From: Chelonoidis abingdonii
Lineage: Eukaryota > Chordata > Testudines > Testudinidae
Direction: 5' to 3'
DNA length: 64,000 nt
NCBI RefSeq assembly: GCF_003597395.2
Contig: NC_133770.1
Coordinates: forward strand, 81,291,591-81,355,590
The position numbers and the translations under genes were made by a program. The notes under the pieces are model-generated. The model searched no databases. It saw nothing but the letters and a program-made list of their open reading frames with translations, and was not told the DNA's origin. Numbering within the stretch: the first letter of the stretch is position 1; every line of letters begins with the position of its first letter. Below, piece by piece: positions 45,691 to 58,874 of the stretch.

Positions 45691-48552
45691 ATTTATAAGG
45701 AGTTTAAACAGGCAAATCTTTTTCAAACCAAGGGTTGCAAAAGAGAATGAAGGAAAGGATAGATTTTGGTGCACGTTCAACTGCCCTTAAGGTGTCTGAT
45801 CAGCCAAAATTTCATGAGTTTTTTTTCTTTAAAGGGGCAGGATTAGATCCTAGCATCCCAATCAGTAGAAAGTGAAAGCTTTCTAACTGAACAGAACATT
45901 AAAAAAAATACAGAAAATCTAATATGTGGACAAATGCTGATTAATTTTGAGAACTGAAATATACAAATACTGCTTGGTATATGCTTTTTGTAGTAAGTTT
46001 ATTCTTCAGAGTAAAATGAAAGCATATTTGCATCATGCGTTGTTCAAAACACATTCCTTTAAAAAAAAAAAAGTTGCATTCCTGGCAGGAAGTATCTGTT
46101 AGACTTTTTGAACATCAAGACAATATACTGTAATCCTTTCGTTAATAGTAACAGTAATAGCAGCCACTGTATGCATTGGAAATGCTTTTTCTACTATAAC
46201 ATACACACACAGATAGGATCTCTGAATACTCAGACTTCACGTGTGCTGGCTTATGAACTTTGGGAAGAGGACCAAATTAGTTCAAATGTCATCTTGTTTA
46301 ACACCACCATTTAAACAACCTCTAATACTGCTGTTTTTGCAAATACACAAATCTTTAGATGGCAGGAATTTTCTTTGTTTAAAAATGCTTCAAACACGCA
46401 CACACCAAAATATCAATATAATTCAGAGACAGTCTCACGTTTAACTCAGCTGTTTATTTTAGTCCCTGTAAAAAGGCAGGGGTTTAAATTATTTTTTTCC
46501 AGCAGATGGAAAGTTAGGTATGTTTTCCACTCTAACACACACTTTCAAAAGGCATCAGTTGCAGGGTTTTCGCCTTTTCTAAAAAGCTACAATTAAAACA
46601 ATCACTATAAGCTGGATTAGTAGCCAAGAGAACTCAGATACAATCCCTTTGGAAAGAAGCACTGAAGCTCACCAGATTAATATTTTTGGTGATTAGCTTC
46701 TCTGTACCCTAGCTAAAATACTTTTTTACTTATTGAAGCACATGACTGAAAATCCAGGTGATCAGTTCCACCTTTATAAGCAGCTCCTGCTTTCGGTACA
46801 AACTGACAAACATTACTTGTCTTTGGTGAAAAGATAGATAGATAGATAGATAGATTAAAATAAAAATTGCCATCAAAGAGCCTATATCAAACCATTAGTT
46901 TAAAAATGGGGAGAAGTACAGTTCATGTTTTTACTCAAGCACTTTTGACTCATAATCCAATTACATCTATAGCTCACATTCCATAAGGGGCATGTTTACA
47001 GAAGACTATCAACAAACATAACTTACTCAAGGGACTTGCCTGCCTTTTTTTTTTTTACCCGATTTAATTTCCAAGCTGTTCGCATTGCAAGACTAAGGTG
47101 GTGTTATTTGTTTGTTCCTGTTCATGATGTAGTTCTGCAGTTGAAATTACACTGTTTTCATAGATTTTTATTGCCTAGGCACACAATGTTGAGTTTATTA
47201 ATAATTAAATAATTTGAAAAGGTGCACATTTTCACCTTATATGATGTTCCAGCTACTTTTATTATTCCAGTACACAAATTAATTTTTCTATGAATATGAA
47301 TTTTTAAACTAAATGTGGGAGCAGTTTTTCCTTGGAAAAGAGTAGATCCCCAGGCACATTGAGCTCACATAACAAAAGATGTCATGTTACATGAAAAGCT
47401 TTGAGCAAACATTTCATTTTGGCTTTTTTTCTTAAGAAATAAACATATATAGCAGATGTTATTTAGTTGAAAGATTCAGATAAGCTTGTTCACAGCAATC
47501 ATAAGGCAATTTGAAAATTTGTTTGACTTTGTGACAAATATGAAAAGTACTCTTTTCTAAAAATTTAGCATACGGAACAATAATCCTTGAATGTTTGTTT
47601 TTGTGATTCTCAACTGCACAACTTTAAACATGTTGAAGGATTAAACAAAGACATTTAAGATTTCTAAATATGAGTATTCAAATTATAAACTCTATACTAT
47701 CAGACATACATATGCAACATTTTGTCAGCAGTCTTACATAAAATAATAAGAATGTATGTTTGCAAGATACAACTTAATCTGTATTCTCGGTAAGGAATCA
47801 CTGCTCCACAACAGCAAGAGGATGTATTGTGCTCTTGGAAGAACTCCTTTTTAGTACAAGATAAGCAAGAGGAACGGACTGCCTTGGTGTACTGGCTAAA
47901 TTTAACTTTGGTAATTAAACATGGCTTTGAAAAGTTTCCTCTAGGGTTTCACTTGAACAAGTTATTCTTCACTTCCCCTGGAGATGATGGCTGAATTTAA
48001 TAATGCATGGACTGATCTCTATGTACATTTTTTAGTGATTTAAGTTGAGTAAAAGATACTGTATACATCTAAGACACTATTATCTGTTTCCTTAATGGCT
48101 CAAGCTGTTCAAAACTGTATAAAGAGTATTGTTAGATCAGTAAAGAAAGTTCAGATAAGGCAGCATGAAAGAAGAGAGTTTTCTGTATTAAGGTGAAATT
48201 TAGGTTCCCCCTTCACTCAGACCAACAATTCCATTACTTGTTTATGTACTGAAACTGGTTAAATCTTGACTGTTTTAAAAAAAAAACAAAAAAAAAAAAA
48301 AAAAAAAAAAAACTCTATACCAATACTGCCCGTTTTTTTTTTAAACATACTACATGTAAATTATTTCAAAACTGAGACAAAAGCAACGAATGTTTTAGAA
48401 GTGCATAATAGCCACTTTTTCAAACATAATCACTGAAATCTTCCCAAAATTCAAAATATTCAAATTATATTTTTATTTTGCATCTGATCATTTGTTATTA
48501 TTACTTCCCATCACTTTTAGTCAAGCACTGAAATTTACCTTACACTGACTAG
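45691..48552. other. AT-rich SNRK intron; microsatellite and A-tract
   Basis: Contains a (GATA)n tract at 46833-46855 and an A-rich run at about 48278-48311. Otherwise no repeat or gene was recognised. One 60-bp segment (47566-47630) is repeated near 51450. Confidence 0.5.
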
Positions 48553-48654
48553 TCAGGTTTCAGAGTGGTAGCTGTGTTAGTCTGCATCAGAAAAAACAAC
48601 GAGGAGTCCTTGTGGCACCTTAGAGAATAACAAAATTTATTTGGGCATAAGAGA
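48553..48654 (-). mobile_element. Penelope-like element terminal fragment
   Basis: It contains gtggtagctgtgttagtctg and gaggagtccttgtggcacct, then aatttatttgggcataag. These phrases are shared with the ends of the Penelope copies at 6.35 kb and 24.07 kb. It ends where the small DIRS begins. Confidence 0.75.
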
Positions 48655-49505
48655 TATGCTGGACATCCATTCCACTTCCGGTGTGTGCATGGCCACTGCT
48701 CTGAAGCCAGAGACCTTTCTCCTCACAGCAGTGCCCATTGAGGTGGTACATGCACCTTCTGCATCCTCGTGCTATCTTACTAGAGAACAATAACTTAGAC
48801 TCCAATATGGAGTGGAAGGAAGGAAGGTCATGGAATGGACATGTGTAACACATCTTGAAGAACAATAGTTACAGAACAGGTTAACAACAATTTTTGCTTC
48901 AAGTGATTGCATGTGTCCAATCCACTTCAGGTGACTCACAAGAAGTTTGGCAAGGAGGGTTTCAGAGTCTACCTGAACAAAGAATGCAACACAGCTCACC
49001 CAAATCTGGCATTATCTCTTGATACTCGGGAAATAGCATGTGGCCCTCACCCAAACACTTTAGACAACAAGAGTAAGGGTCATGACTGGCACTGGCTCGT
49101 TTAAAGCCTAGGGACTTAGTGTTGTTAATGTTCAGTACTGAGGCATGCCTAAGCGCAAGTCCAAAATCAAACAAAAATAAAAAGTAACAAGTACTCTACC
49201 TCTATCTAAACTAACACTAAACTACTAATTTATTGATCAAGTTTTATGAAATTCACTCAGAGAAAAACAGGAAGACTTGTGCAAGGAAGCATATGTGCTC
49301 CAACTACCAACCAGAAGCAGTGAGAAGGAACTGAGGGAGGATCAGGGTGGTTCCACCCCTTTATACACCAGCTAACAGCATGAGCTTGCAGTGATCACAT
49401 GGGCCGGCGCAACAGGCTCCACTGTGGGAAAAATCTCTGGCTTCAATGCACTGGGTGCAAACATACCTGAAGTGGAATAGACAAATGCAACACTCAAAGA
49501 AAAAC
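48655..49505. mobile_element. Miniature DIRS derivative
   Basis: The left end (ccattccacttccggtgtgt, then ctctgaagccagagaccttt) recurs inverted at the right (cctgaagtggaatagacaaa, preceded by aaatctctggcttcaatgca). Internal facing arms lie near 48836 (gacatgtgtaacacatcttg) and 48895. Only about 850 bp remain with no RT, RNase H, YR or gag, so it is a strongly shortened nonautonomous copy. Confidence 0.65.
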
Positions 49506-51488
49506 GTGACATTTTTTAACTAAAGTTCTAGCATTTGCATTGTATGCGAAATGGCCTTAAACTTCATATAAATTGGCAAAGAACTTTCACTTACCTTTCC
49601 ATGACTCAACAGCTCCATAGATTTTGCAAACATGAAAAACACGAAAAGTTTTAGCCCCAGAGAAGTTTTCAGAAAATTTATGAGCAAGTAAAAATCCTGA
49701 TGTAACCCTACAGAAGGTCTGACTAGTGCTTTCTAATCTTCTAGGTATTTGCAACCTCAGACACCAAAGGGAATGTTATTGGATTCACAGAATCAATACC
49801 TTAACAACCTTAACTTGAAAACGTATTGATATCTCTAGGGATCAGTGTATGCACTTTAAAAGAAAGAAAAAAAAAGCCATTACTCAAACTGAGTGTTTCA
49901 ACTGTTAAGTTATTATAAAGTAGTGATCCGGAGATTATTCTCCACTGGGCTAATTGATTCGGTTTACTTATGCAATCCAAAATTATTATATATTTAATAG
50001 TGCAAAAGTAAACATTTTATGTAATGCACAGCTTATTTTTCATATAAGGACAACCTCTTTCTACTCTCAAGAAAAACACTTTGTTCTTGGCGGTGAAAGA
50101 CTGCACCAAGTATATAATTTTTTCTTTTATTTACTAATTAGTCCCAGCATTGCTTATAAAGTATAGTCAAGTCCTTATATAATCTGAGATAAAGTCTACA
50201 TAAATTCCTGCTAAATTTGACAGCAACTTCAGGTAAATTCAAAGAGGAAGGCTTTATACTAAAGTATGAAGACAAATACTACCCCCATTTCATTTTCTCT
50301 TCTATTTTATTAACTTTACATTCATTTATACTGCCCCCCAATTGTACTGTAGATTCTGAAATGAGAACTCAGTCACACTGTATAAATTGAAGGGGTGGAG
50401 AGAATTGAAAGTTTTGGCAGCCAAGTAGGCAACAGTTTGAACTTCTGACATCCAGGAAGGCAAGAAATGAGGTTTGGATTTTCAGCACCAAGGAAACAGT
50501 TTAGGTTTTGGGGTGGAGTGCAGCTCCTCTTGCAACCCCATCCTGGGCAGGGGAAGAGGTGGCTTGAAATCCAGGGAAGAGGCTGAACTATTAATACTCC
50601 ACTGCCCTTAGTCACCACTGTATCCAACATTTGAACTTTCTGCTACACTGATTAGCAGTGAAACAATTAAATATTGATTGCCATTGCATGGGAGCAGTTC
50701 ATGCTGCTCTGCTATTGTTTCAGGCTCTGTGCAGACTCAGAAAGATAACACTGCATTAGTTCACATTCAGTTCACATTTGGATGTTCTCTTTACACCTAT
50801 AAAGGCTATAAGTTTTTGTTTTTTTATAAAAATAATCTTCACCAACTCTGTGGTAAATTCTATGGTCACCATACACAGGACGCTGGTCTCATGAAAGTTT
50901 ATCACCTGCAAAGGCCAAGAATGTTCTCCCCATTTTTTTTTCTCTCTCTCTCACACACTCACACACAGTGTTGCACAATTAAGCAGTTGTATTTTGGGGG
51001 TTTATACCTTCCTTTGAAGCACAAGTTAATGGCCAGTGACAGAGGCAAAATACTGGTCTATGCAATCCAAAAATCTGTATGGTAAAATCTACATTTCCTC
51101 TCAGGCAACCTAGACTCATTTGCCATACAGGAAAAATCAGAGACAGCATTCTTCATTGTAATGCACTATAAAATCTTTTTTAAAAGTGATGAAAAGTGGG
51201 ACAAGAACAGTTTTGGTTTTTTTTAAATATAAAATTAGTAATCCTTCTGCAAGGTTAAGAAAAATCCTATTGTCCAGCAGCCCAGACAAGTTAAATATAG
51301 TTTGGCAGACAGTAAGTAATATCTGTTGACCTCCATTTAAAACTCCTAGGTCATCAACTGGCTGACATATTAACCTGAAACTAAAAAATGAGAACTAGTT
51401 CCCTGCTCAAGTTTTTCTATAGACTTAGTTTTCTTCTGGCCACATCTTCTAGCATACAGAACAATAATCCTTAAAGGTCTGTTTTTGT
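49506..51488. other. SNRK intron with nothing recognised
   Basis: AT-rich. Short open frames (for example 50678-51085) lack domain features. A (TC)n(AC)n tract lies at about 50938-50967. Confidence 0.5.
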
Positions 51489-51709
51489 GGGCTGATCTAG
51501 ACTACGGGGGAAAATCCATCTTAGATACGCAACTTCAGCTACGTGAATAACGTAGCTGAAGTCGAATATCTAAGATCGGATTACTCACCCGTCCTCACCG
51601 CACAGGATCGATGTCCGCGGCTCCCCCTGTCGATTCCGGAACGCGATATATCGATCCCCGAGCAATCGATTGTAACCCGCCAATACGGCGGGTAGTGTAG
51701 ACGTAGCCT
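51489..51709. mobile_element. 221-bp MITE with a related empty site at 47.6 kb
   Basis: The left end gggctgatctagactac and the right end gtagtgtagacgtagcc are inverted. The interior has paired arms (acttcagctacgtg / cgtagctgaagtcg). The flanks (aacaataatccttaaaggtc before, tgtgattctcaattgc after) match the uninterrupted sequence at about 47578-47620, where the junction reads gtttttgtgattctcaa. Comparison gives a TGTG duplication. Confidence 0.85.
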
Positions 51710-53661
51710 GTGATTCTCAATTGCTCTGGATCAGCTCACCAGTTGCATATCATACCGCCCTTTAGGAATAATGTGCATAGCTAGTTATATAGGCACTTAT
51801 CTACAATGTACAAGTATAGGACTTCAGTAGTACAGTGGCATTTACAAGATACAAGATGTGAGGTCTATTTTCATCTGAAGGTGGTCATTCAACGCACCTA
51901 ACATTTTTAAGTGCAGGTCGGATCAGACCACCAATATAAGAATTAAAAAAAACAACTGTATTTTAAAAGTTCCACATTGTACTTCTGAGATGAGAAGAAA
52001 AGTCTCTTGCAAAACAACACTGGAACATATTTTCTTCTCTGACAATCAACTTGGAGATACAGGTAGCTCATGAACTACCTTACAGGAGAGCTTAGCCTGC
52101 CCTCCTACATAAAGTTTTGAGCAGAGAATGTAAATGTACTGATTTTACAATATCTGCTTCTAAAAAGGGTAATGCCCAGAAATTTAAACCCAATCTGATC
52201 CCCTACTTATTCCATGATATTGATCTAGTCCAAAATATAATCCAATAACCCTTCTGAGTCACTTTCTTCTGTTATGTGAACTTTAAGCCAATCATTACAA
52301 ACCACACTGAACCACATTGCAAATTGTTTGCTCAATGCTGGTCACTACTTCTCTTCCAGTGCACTGTAAAAATACAATAGGCCTACAAAAGAAGACTGAT
52401 GGTAATGAAACATGAAAGCAATGTAGCATCTAGAAACTACCAATATGGTCAGAAAAGTGGCCATGTAAAAACAGCACCATGCACCCATCTTTTGATTCTA
52501 TTCTCTCAGGGCTTTGTCCTATTCAGATTGTCAAGCACCCCAAACTCTTCACGTTGATGTCACACTTGCACCCCCAACTTCTTGTCCTTCATCTCTTACC
52601 TTCTACCCTTTACCCTTCTCCATGGTCTCTTAACAACCATTTCCTTTCCCTCTGGATTTAAGCATGTTGCTATTTCTAAGTCCTCCTCACATCTCTCATG
52701 CCATTTCTTTTGTCCACTTTATCTCCAAAACCTTGAACAAGCTGTACTGCAAGGGCCTCAGGTTTCTCTTTTTCTAATTACCTCCTCAATCATCTGCAGT
52801 ATGGCTTCTGTTCTCTCCATTCCATATCAGAAAAAAAATAACTAGATTCAAATCAGCTGTCCTGCAATGGACTTTACACAACAGATAAGTTTTTCCTCTA
52901 TTGTCACAGGCTACTCTGACCACATACTTGCAACCTGTATTTCAAGAAATTCAGATAATTAAAGAGGTGACTTATGCAAGAAAGACCTTAATTGACCATC
53001 AACTCTTAGGTGTAACTACCAAAACTGCAAACAGGATTTGTAACTTGAATAACTGGGTCCCAGCTCTAGGATGGAAATCAATAACTACATTACCCTGAAG
53101 TCTGAATACGGATATGCTAAATAATCAATAAAATCAGTCCTAAGACCTATAAACTTTACTCTTCAATAATATGCCCATCACACTACAGCAACTGCCCCTT
53201 TACCTAGGATAATATGCAAGTTTTACTTATCAGAAAAAAATCACAACATTTCTGAAAGCAAGCAGTGAAGCAGCCTTCAACTTCTTGCCTACAAACATCA
53301 CAAATTCACCCCTGAAAGAGGTAACTTTGATTATGCTGGGTTATGTATGCAGTTCTACAGCGTACTATTAAAAAAAGTAAAGTAACATATCAGGCATGCA
53401 AGGTCAGGAGATATTTAACTATGATTAAATACGTTTCAAAACACCCAAAATATGCCAAACCTTCTTTTTCAGATGTTCTCAATTTCAGAGTAACACGTCA
53501 AAAAGAAAAAAGAGCCAGTGTTCATGCTGCATCTGGTGGACATGGACGAGCTATATCTGACCCCAGTGAACCATAGTGGATCTCCTCTTCCAGGGTGTTA
53601 TACAGCTATAGAAGTTACTTATCTCCCAAAAAGGAAACGCAAGTTCAGCACATTTAGTATC
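51710..53661. other. SNRK intron with nothing recognised
   Basis: No gene or repeat was recognised. A pyrimidine-rich stretch at about 52540-52760 produces chance open frames. Confidence 0.5.
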
Positions 53662-54829
53662 TACTCCTGCAGGGATTCTGCCTGACTGCGCGCCAGCAGA
53701 ACACGTCCCCTGCCCCTCCAGATTTCCTTCTTTTCCCTGCAGAAAACAGCAGGGAAGCAAAGGGAATCTGTAGAGGGGGAGGGTTGCAGGGGGCGACCAC
53801 TGGCACAGTTTTTCAGGAGGATTGCCCCTCTCCAAACGAGGCAAGGCACTGAGGGGGCACAGAGATTACATGCCGCTGCCCCCTCTCATTCTGCAAGCAC
53901 ACAGCTGCCCGGCTGAAGGAGGCTGTGTCTGGGCTCCACTGACTCTGCAGCTGAACACTGCCTCCTGAGTCCTCATGCCAGTCGTGTGCCCCTTCTACGT
54001 GCTAGGAGCCTTCCTGTTTTCTATTCTGTGCAACAGTGAGTACTCGCTGCAGGGCTGGGTAAGGGAGGGGGCTGGAGAAAATGAGGGAAGGGAGGGTGAG
54101 GGGAAGAAGGGGAGGTGAAATAGGGCAGGGAGAGGGGAATGGAGAAGAAGAGGGGAGAGGGGAACCATGGGAGGGAAGCAGGAGCCCGGCATGCAGCATC
54201 CCCTTCACAGCAGCTGGTTCCTCCATTATGCAGGCCCACTGAACCTTGACAAGCCCTACCCCCCAACACCTGGACCCTCCGACAAGCCCCACATACCCAG
54301 ACCCTCACCCCACTGATCCCCACCCAGCTGCATCTGGACCCCCATCCCATCAAGCTCCACTCCCCCAGCACCCGGACCCCCTCACTCAGTCCCCCCCCCG
54401 CCCACCAAGCCCCATCTTCTCACACCCAGACTGTCCCACAAGCCCAAACCACCTTCACCTGGATCCCCTGCAGAGTCCCATTCCCCCTGCACCCGGAATC
54501 CCCCAAAGATCCTCTGCGTATGCAGATCTCCCACTGAGCCGCCCACATCCAGACTGCCCCACACAGAAACCTCTCACTCCACACCTGGATACCACCACAC
54601 TGAGCCCCATCCACACTTGGATCTGGGGTGTTTCTGGGGCAGCCCAGCCTTGCACTGTGTCGGAGGCGGTGGGGTTTCAGAGTGATCTCCCACTTCAATG
54701 CAGCCAGTGGCTAGGTTCCCCATCGCCATGCTAGAGCCACATTTATTTATTGACAAATAAAATTTGCAGAATTTTGCAATATTGTGCACGTAATTTTTAT
54801 TTTTTTGGCGCAGAATTCCCACAGGAGTA
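53662..54829 (-). mobile_element. Unassigned 1.2-kb TIR element, copy B (inverted to copy A)
   Basis: The left end tactcctgcagggattctg and the right end cagaattcccacaggagta are inverted. The marker agccacatttatttattgac near the right end is the reverse complement of the left-end marker of copy A (12164-12180), so the two copies face in opposite directions 41 kb apart. The body is C-rich here and G-rich in copy A. No transposase. Confidence 0.6.
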
Positions 54830-55260
54830 ATATCAGAAGTTGGGTGAGAGAACGCTGACCTTTCTTAATATGTCAGTCCAGATAGCTAGCATGATCCCAC
54901 CCTTCCAGTAGGAGGAAACAAGAAAACTAGAACTTTGAAGGTAGTAACTAAAACTAACATTTGACACTCTGGCAAGCTCCAGTTATTCCCATCTCCAGCA
55001 GGTAGGAGAAACTAATCATCTCCAGAGTTTAGTTTTTAGACATTAGTGCTTTCTCATTGTTATTTTATTTTTCTTTAGTTAATTGTACCTGCACTGCTAC
55101 TTTTAAAGGTCAGGTCAGCATCTCATCCTTAAACTGCTGGTTCCCAGTTCCCATTAGATCATATAGTCTGGGAGCATGTGTAATTCTGTGGGCAAGTCAA
55201 TGATATAAATGTAAGGGAGGTGTCATTTGATTTGTAAAAAATTATAAATTTCAATGGCAT
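54830..55260. other. SNRK intron with nothing recognised
   Basis: AT-rich spacer between two elements. Confidence 0.45.
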
Positions 55261-58200
55261 CACCCTCTGTAGCATGGCGGGCAGCGGGACTTGCTCCCCC
55301 TCACCCCCAGGTCTTCTAGTTGGTGGAAATGCTGATATTACTCCAATGTCGTTGGAAATGGATCAAGTTGGATATCATTCGAAAGCCCATTCTCCCACAA
55401 TCACAATGGTACCAAACAAACACAAACCTAGAACAATTTTGTAGATATATATTTGAGAAAATGTTTAAACATCAACTTTTAATTATACTTTAACACAGGC
55501 ATGTCAAATATGCAGCTTTCACGAAATTAAATTGTAGTCCTTGATTGACAATACTGTGTTATCAATTAATGCTCAGAACATGATCCACAAACTTTTTAAT
55601 GTTACAGATTAATATAAATGGAAGGCGTGCTTCAAATTGATTCGCCTTCATGAGCAAAAAAGAAGCAGCTCACTGATATTGATTATCAGCTTTATGATGT
55701 AAAAGAGTTGTAATGAGTGATTAAGAAGTCAGTATCCAGGTAGAAATTAGTGGAATACATCTGCAAATGGTATACACAGTTACATAACGTAACAATTAAT
55801 TACGATTACCAAGTAATTTATTAGAAAATCCTTGGGTTTTTTGGTCTTGATCATTTTTAGGCATCAGTGGGGAGATGAACAGTACGAACTAGTTGCTGAA
55901 TCTTTGGAGAATACCATCATGGAGGATCTGGTTAAACACAACACTTGGTGGCACCTTACATGATAAGAAGTACACCCATAAACTGCATTTGGCAAGGTTG
56001 GAGAGGAAGTACATCAAGCATCAGGAAAGAGTTGAAAGTGCTAGGACAGGTGTCAACTGTGGTGAGACTCACCTTATAGTAGATCCCATGGCATGCATTT
56101 TGAGAAGAACCCTACCTTTCTGTGGTAACCCAGTAACCCAACAGCATTCATTAAATATGGTTTCAACGGATGAGAAACTCTGTGAAGCAGTCACTCTTAG
56201 CAAAAACATTGCATGAAAAGTAAAATGGGTGCAACTGACCCAAAAGACACCCACACATACCACATTCCATATCATTCTGAGTGCTACACCATAAACATAT
56301 GTAATGTGATGCATCAAAAGGTAGAAGCAACAGAAACAAATACTGACTTTACTACTGCAAACTGTGTGACTCAGCTGGAGTTCATAAATTCTTGCAGAGG
56401 CTCTAAAGGAGTGGCAAAGACTGACACAGAGGCTAAATACATAGAAATATGTGCTTTGATCAGGACTGAAGAGGAACAAACACTTAGCAGAAAGGCACTT
56501 AAAATTCTTATTGAAGATGAACTCTGGGATATGGATGTAGTTTATACAACTTCCTCACAAGTAACCAACCACCATCTAGACTCATTAAGTAGTGTTAAAT
56601 TCTGGGAGTGGAGGTGTGATTTTAAACATACAGGATGAGCTTACTTGCATCAGCAATCCATTCACCTACAGCAGACTGGAGCTCATTAATATCATGATGA
56701 AAACAGTCTTCAGTGATGAGACAGCTAAAGATGTCAGTCAAATGAATACTTTGGGCTATGATTTGTATGAAGCCTTCAAAACCCAAAGAATTATCTATGG
56801 CTCCATCATTCTATGGGCTCCAATTAAGAAGAACAGAGAAAAGCTGTGCTTGAATGCAAAGAATGTCAGAGTGAAGGTTGCAGTGACCATTACAGGGCTG
56901 ACTACAGACAGGTCATTGTTGGCTCAGCTCCTGTTATTATCCAGATCTCAGCATGTTGTTCAGCAACATGAGACTCTGGGAAACTATGAGTTATCTGTGA
57001 CACCAGTATTGACATTTGAATGTGACAAAACATATGTTGCATGCACATGTGACAGGCAAAAAGCAAACTAATGTACAACTTACATGGTCTTCCTAAGCCA
57101 GCACTTACTGACAATGTGACCAGTACCTTGTGCTAGCAGAGGACTTAGCAATCATCGATAGTATAGCTGAGGAACAAGCTCTCAACACATCAGAAACTGC
57201 TGAGATTTGGCTGAACATTTCATTCTGAGGCTACAGAGAAAATACTGGGCCTACGACAAAGTCTACCTCATAGTTGACATGTATGCAGAGGATTCAAATA
57301 AAAACATTACCAGAAAGTAGTGACTCCAGGACATTACACCTGACCAATACAAAAAATCACCGACTCCACAAACTTCTCCAATCTCACAATGAAGAAGCTA
57401 CTGCCTCATATACCCACAAAGGATGAGTTAACTACACACCATGCAGGAAAAATGCTCTAACATGCAAAGAATTATTCGAAGAATTTCATTGTCACATGGC
57501 ATAATGAAGCTGCTGCCTCGCAGTAGTCAGTGGAGTTTCCTCTTAGTTCCAATAAGGAGGCTTATGCTAAAATTATTTCACATGCTATCAATGCCACAGA
57601 GAAAAGTGCAACTCAACTCCAGATTTTTTGCACAAGACAGATGTTACAGTACTCTCTCTGAGATGCTACCCAAGACTTCCGCAAGATTCTGTTTTTGTGC
57701 TTGCTGCTGAGGAACAGAATTCCTGTATATTCCTCAGAGATGTGTTCCTATCACTCAAACTGTTAAAAGCCACCGTACTGCCAGGTTTCCACAACCTTTC
57801 AGCATGTGACACTACTGGAAAGTTGCCTGGAAAGACCAAAATTATCTTTCTGAAAGGCATTCAATTCTGCCTCTGAAGACTCCTCACTCTGAGGCTGCTT
57901 GGAATGGCTGAGACAGTCACTGATGAGGCCATAAATGCATCTGAAGCATTCACATACCAAGTTTACCATTTAAAAACCAACATTATCACACTGGCAGAGT
58001 TGGTGGATGTTTTCCAAGAAGCAGAAAAAAGGAGAAAAATTACCATGGACAAAGGTGCATTTATAGCTGCTAATACGAGGGAAATTTATCAAGCAACAGA
58101 ATGGCTTGAGGATGACCAAGCGCATCCAAAACTACCCTCCGCTATCGCACATGGATGGGTCTTGGAGGATGGATTAATCACACCAGATATATGTGAAATA

Positions 58201-58700
58201 CTATACACTCCCAAATCAATCTTTCAGTGAATCAAACACTCATATGCAAAGACCAGATGCTCACTATCTTGCAAATGTCTGGCTGGCACCCTGTTTTGTA
58301 TGAAGATGTGCAAATACGGCTTGGACAAAGACTGGCATGAAAACATGTCTAGCAGTGGTGCCCCAGACAGATGTTACTGATGACTGATGAATAAATATTT
58401 TCAGTCCCACATGTCAAGGACAACTTCCCTTGGATTAGGCAAGATCAATCTCCTTTTAATGTAAGCAATGTATACCTGTGTTCAAGTCTAATTTTTAAAA
58501 AATTCAATTTTTAAACATTTTCTCCAATATATACTTACGTAACTATTCTAGGTTTGTCATGTTTGGTACCACTGTGATCAGGGGAAAAGGGGTTGGATGA
58601 TACCCAACTCAACCTATTTCCAAAGACATTGCATTATCAAAATTTCCACCAATGCAACGACCTAGAGCTGGAAGCGAGTCACCCTACCACAGAGACACCA
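55261..58700 (+). mobile_element. Unclassified DNA transposon with long imperfect TIRs
   Basis: The left arm (about 55261-55480) and the right arm (about 58500-58700) are imperfect inverted repeats. For example, ttggtggaaatgctgatatt on the left faces tatcaaaatttccaccaatg on the right. Likewise ggaaatggatcaagttggat faces ccaactcaacctatttccaa, and aatggtaccaaacaaac faces catgtttggtaccactg. About 3 kb between the arms encodes a frame-broken protein (55893-58230). No TSD was fixed. The superfamily is unknown to me; the TIR length and the single large protein point to a cut-and-paste element. Confidence 0.65.
55893..58230 (+). pseudogene. Large frame-broken protein of the unclassified transposon
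   Basis: Open pieces lie at 55893-56216, 56213-56638, 56592-57071, about 57541-57710 with 57628-57876, and 57904-58230. They line up as one N-to-C protein. The N-terminal part has a basic stretch, then S-R-K-A-L-K-I-L-I-E-D-E-L. The middle reads A-P-I-K-K-N-R-E-K-L-C-L and V-R-V-K-V-A-V-T-I-T-G-L-T. The C-terminal part has N-K-E-A-Y-A-K-I-I-S-H-A, a frame change into K-T-D-V-T-V-L-S-L-R, then F-H-N-L-S-A-C-D-T-T-G-K. From memory this resembles uncharacterised animal proteins with an E-A-D-T...D-T-D-V-L-V-L...H-A-L-T-G-C-D-T signature, possibly PIN-nuclease-like. It has no hAT, Tc1, piggyBac or Harbinger motif. It is a pseudogene here. Confidence 0.55.
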
Positions 58701-58874
58701 CAGAAATTATGATACATTAGTACGAATCCAATGACTCCTTCCTTAACTCTCAATGACTAACTTGACAATAGAATGAGATTTTATTACATTAGGCTCCAAG
58801 ACAAATCACAACATGTGAAAGACAAATTACTCATCTGTACACAGTAACTGGAGCTTACAGTGTGTTGTCTGTAT

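Noticed and set aside
46833..46855. (GATA)n tract as a regulatory array
   Set aside because: It is short and perfect, and is best explained as a microsatellite.
53995..54734. Pro/Ser-rich 162-codon frame (54246-54734) and opposing frames
   Set aside because: This is the C-rich body of the 1.2-kb TIR element. The related copy at 12-13 kb does not keep the frame.
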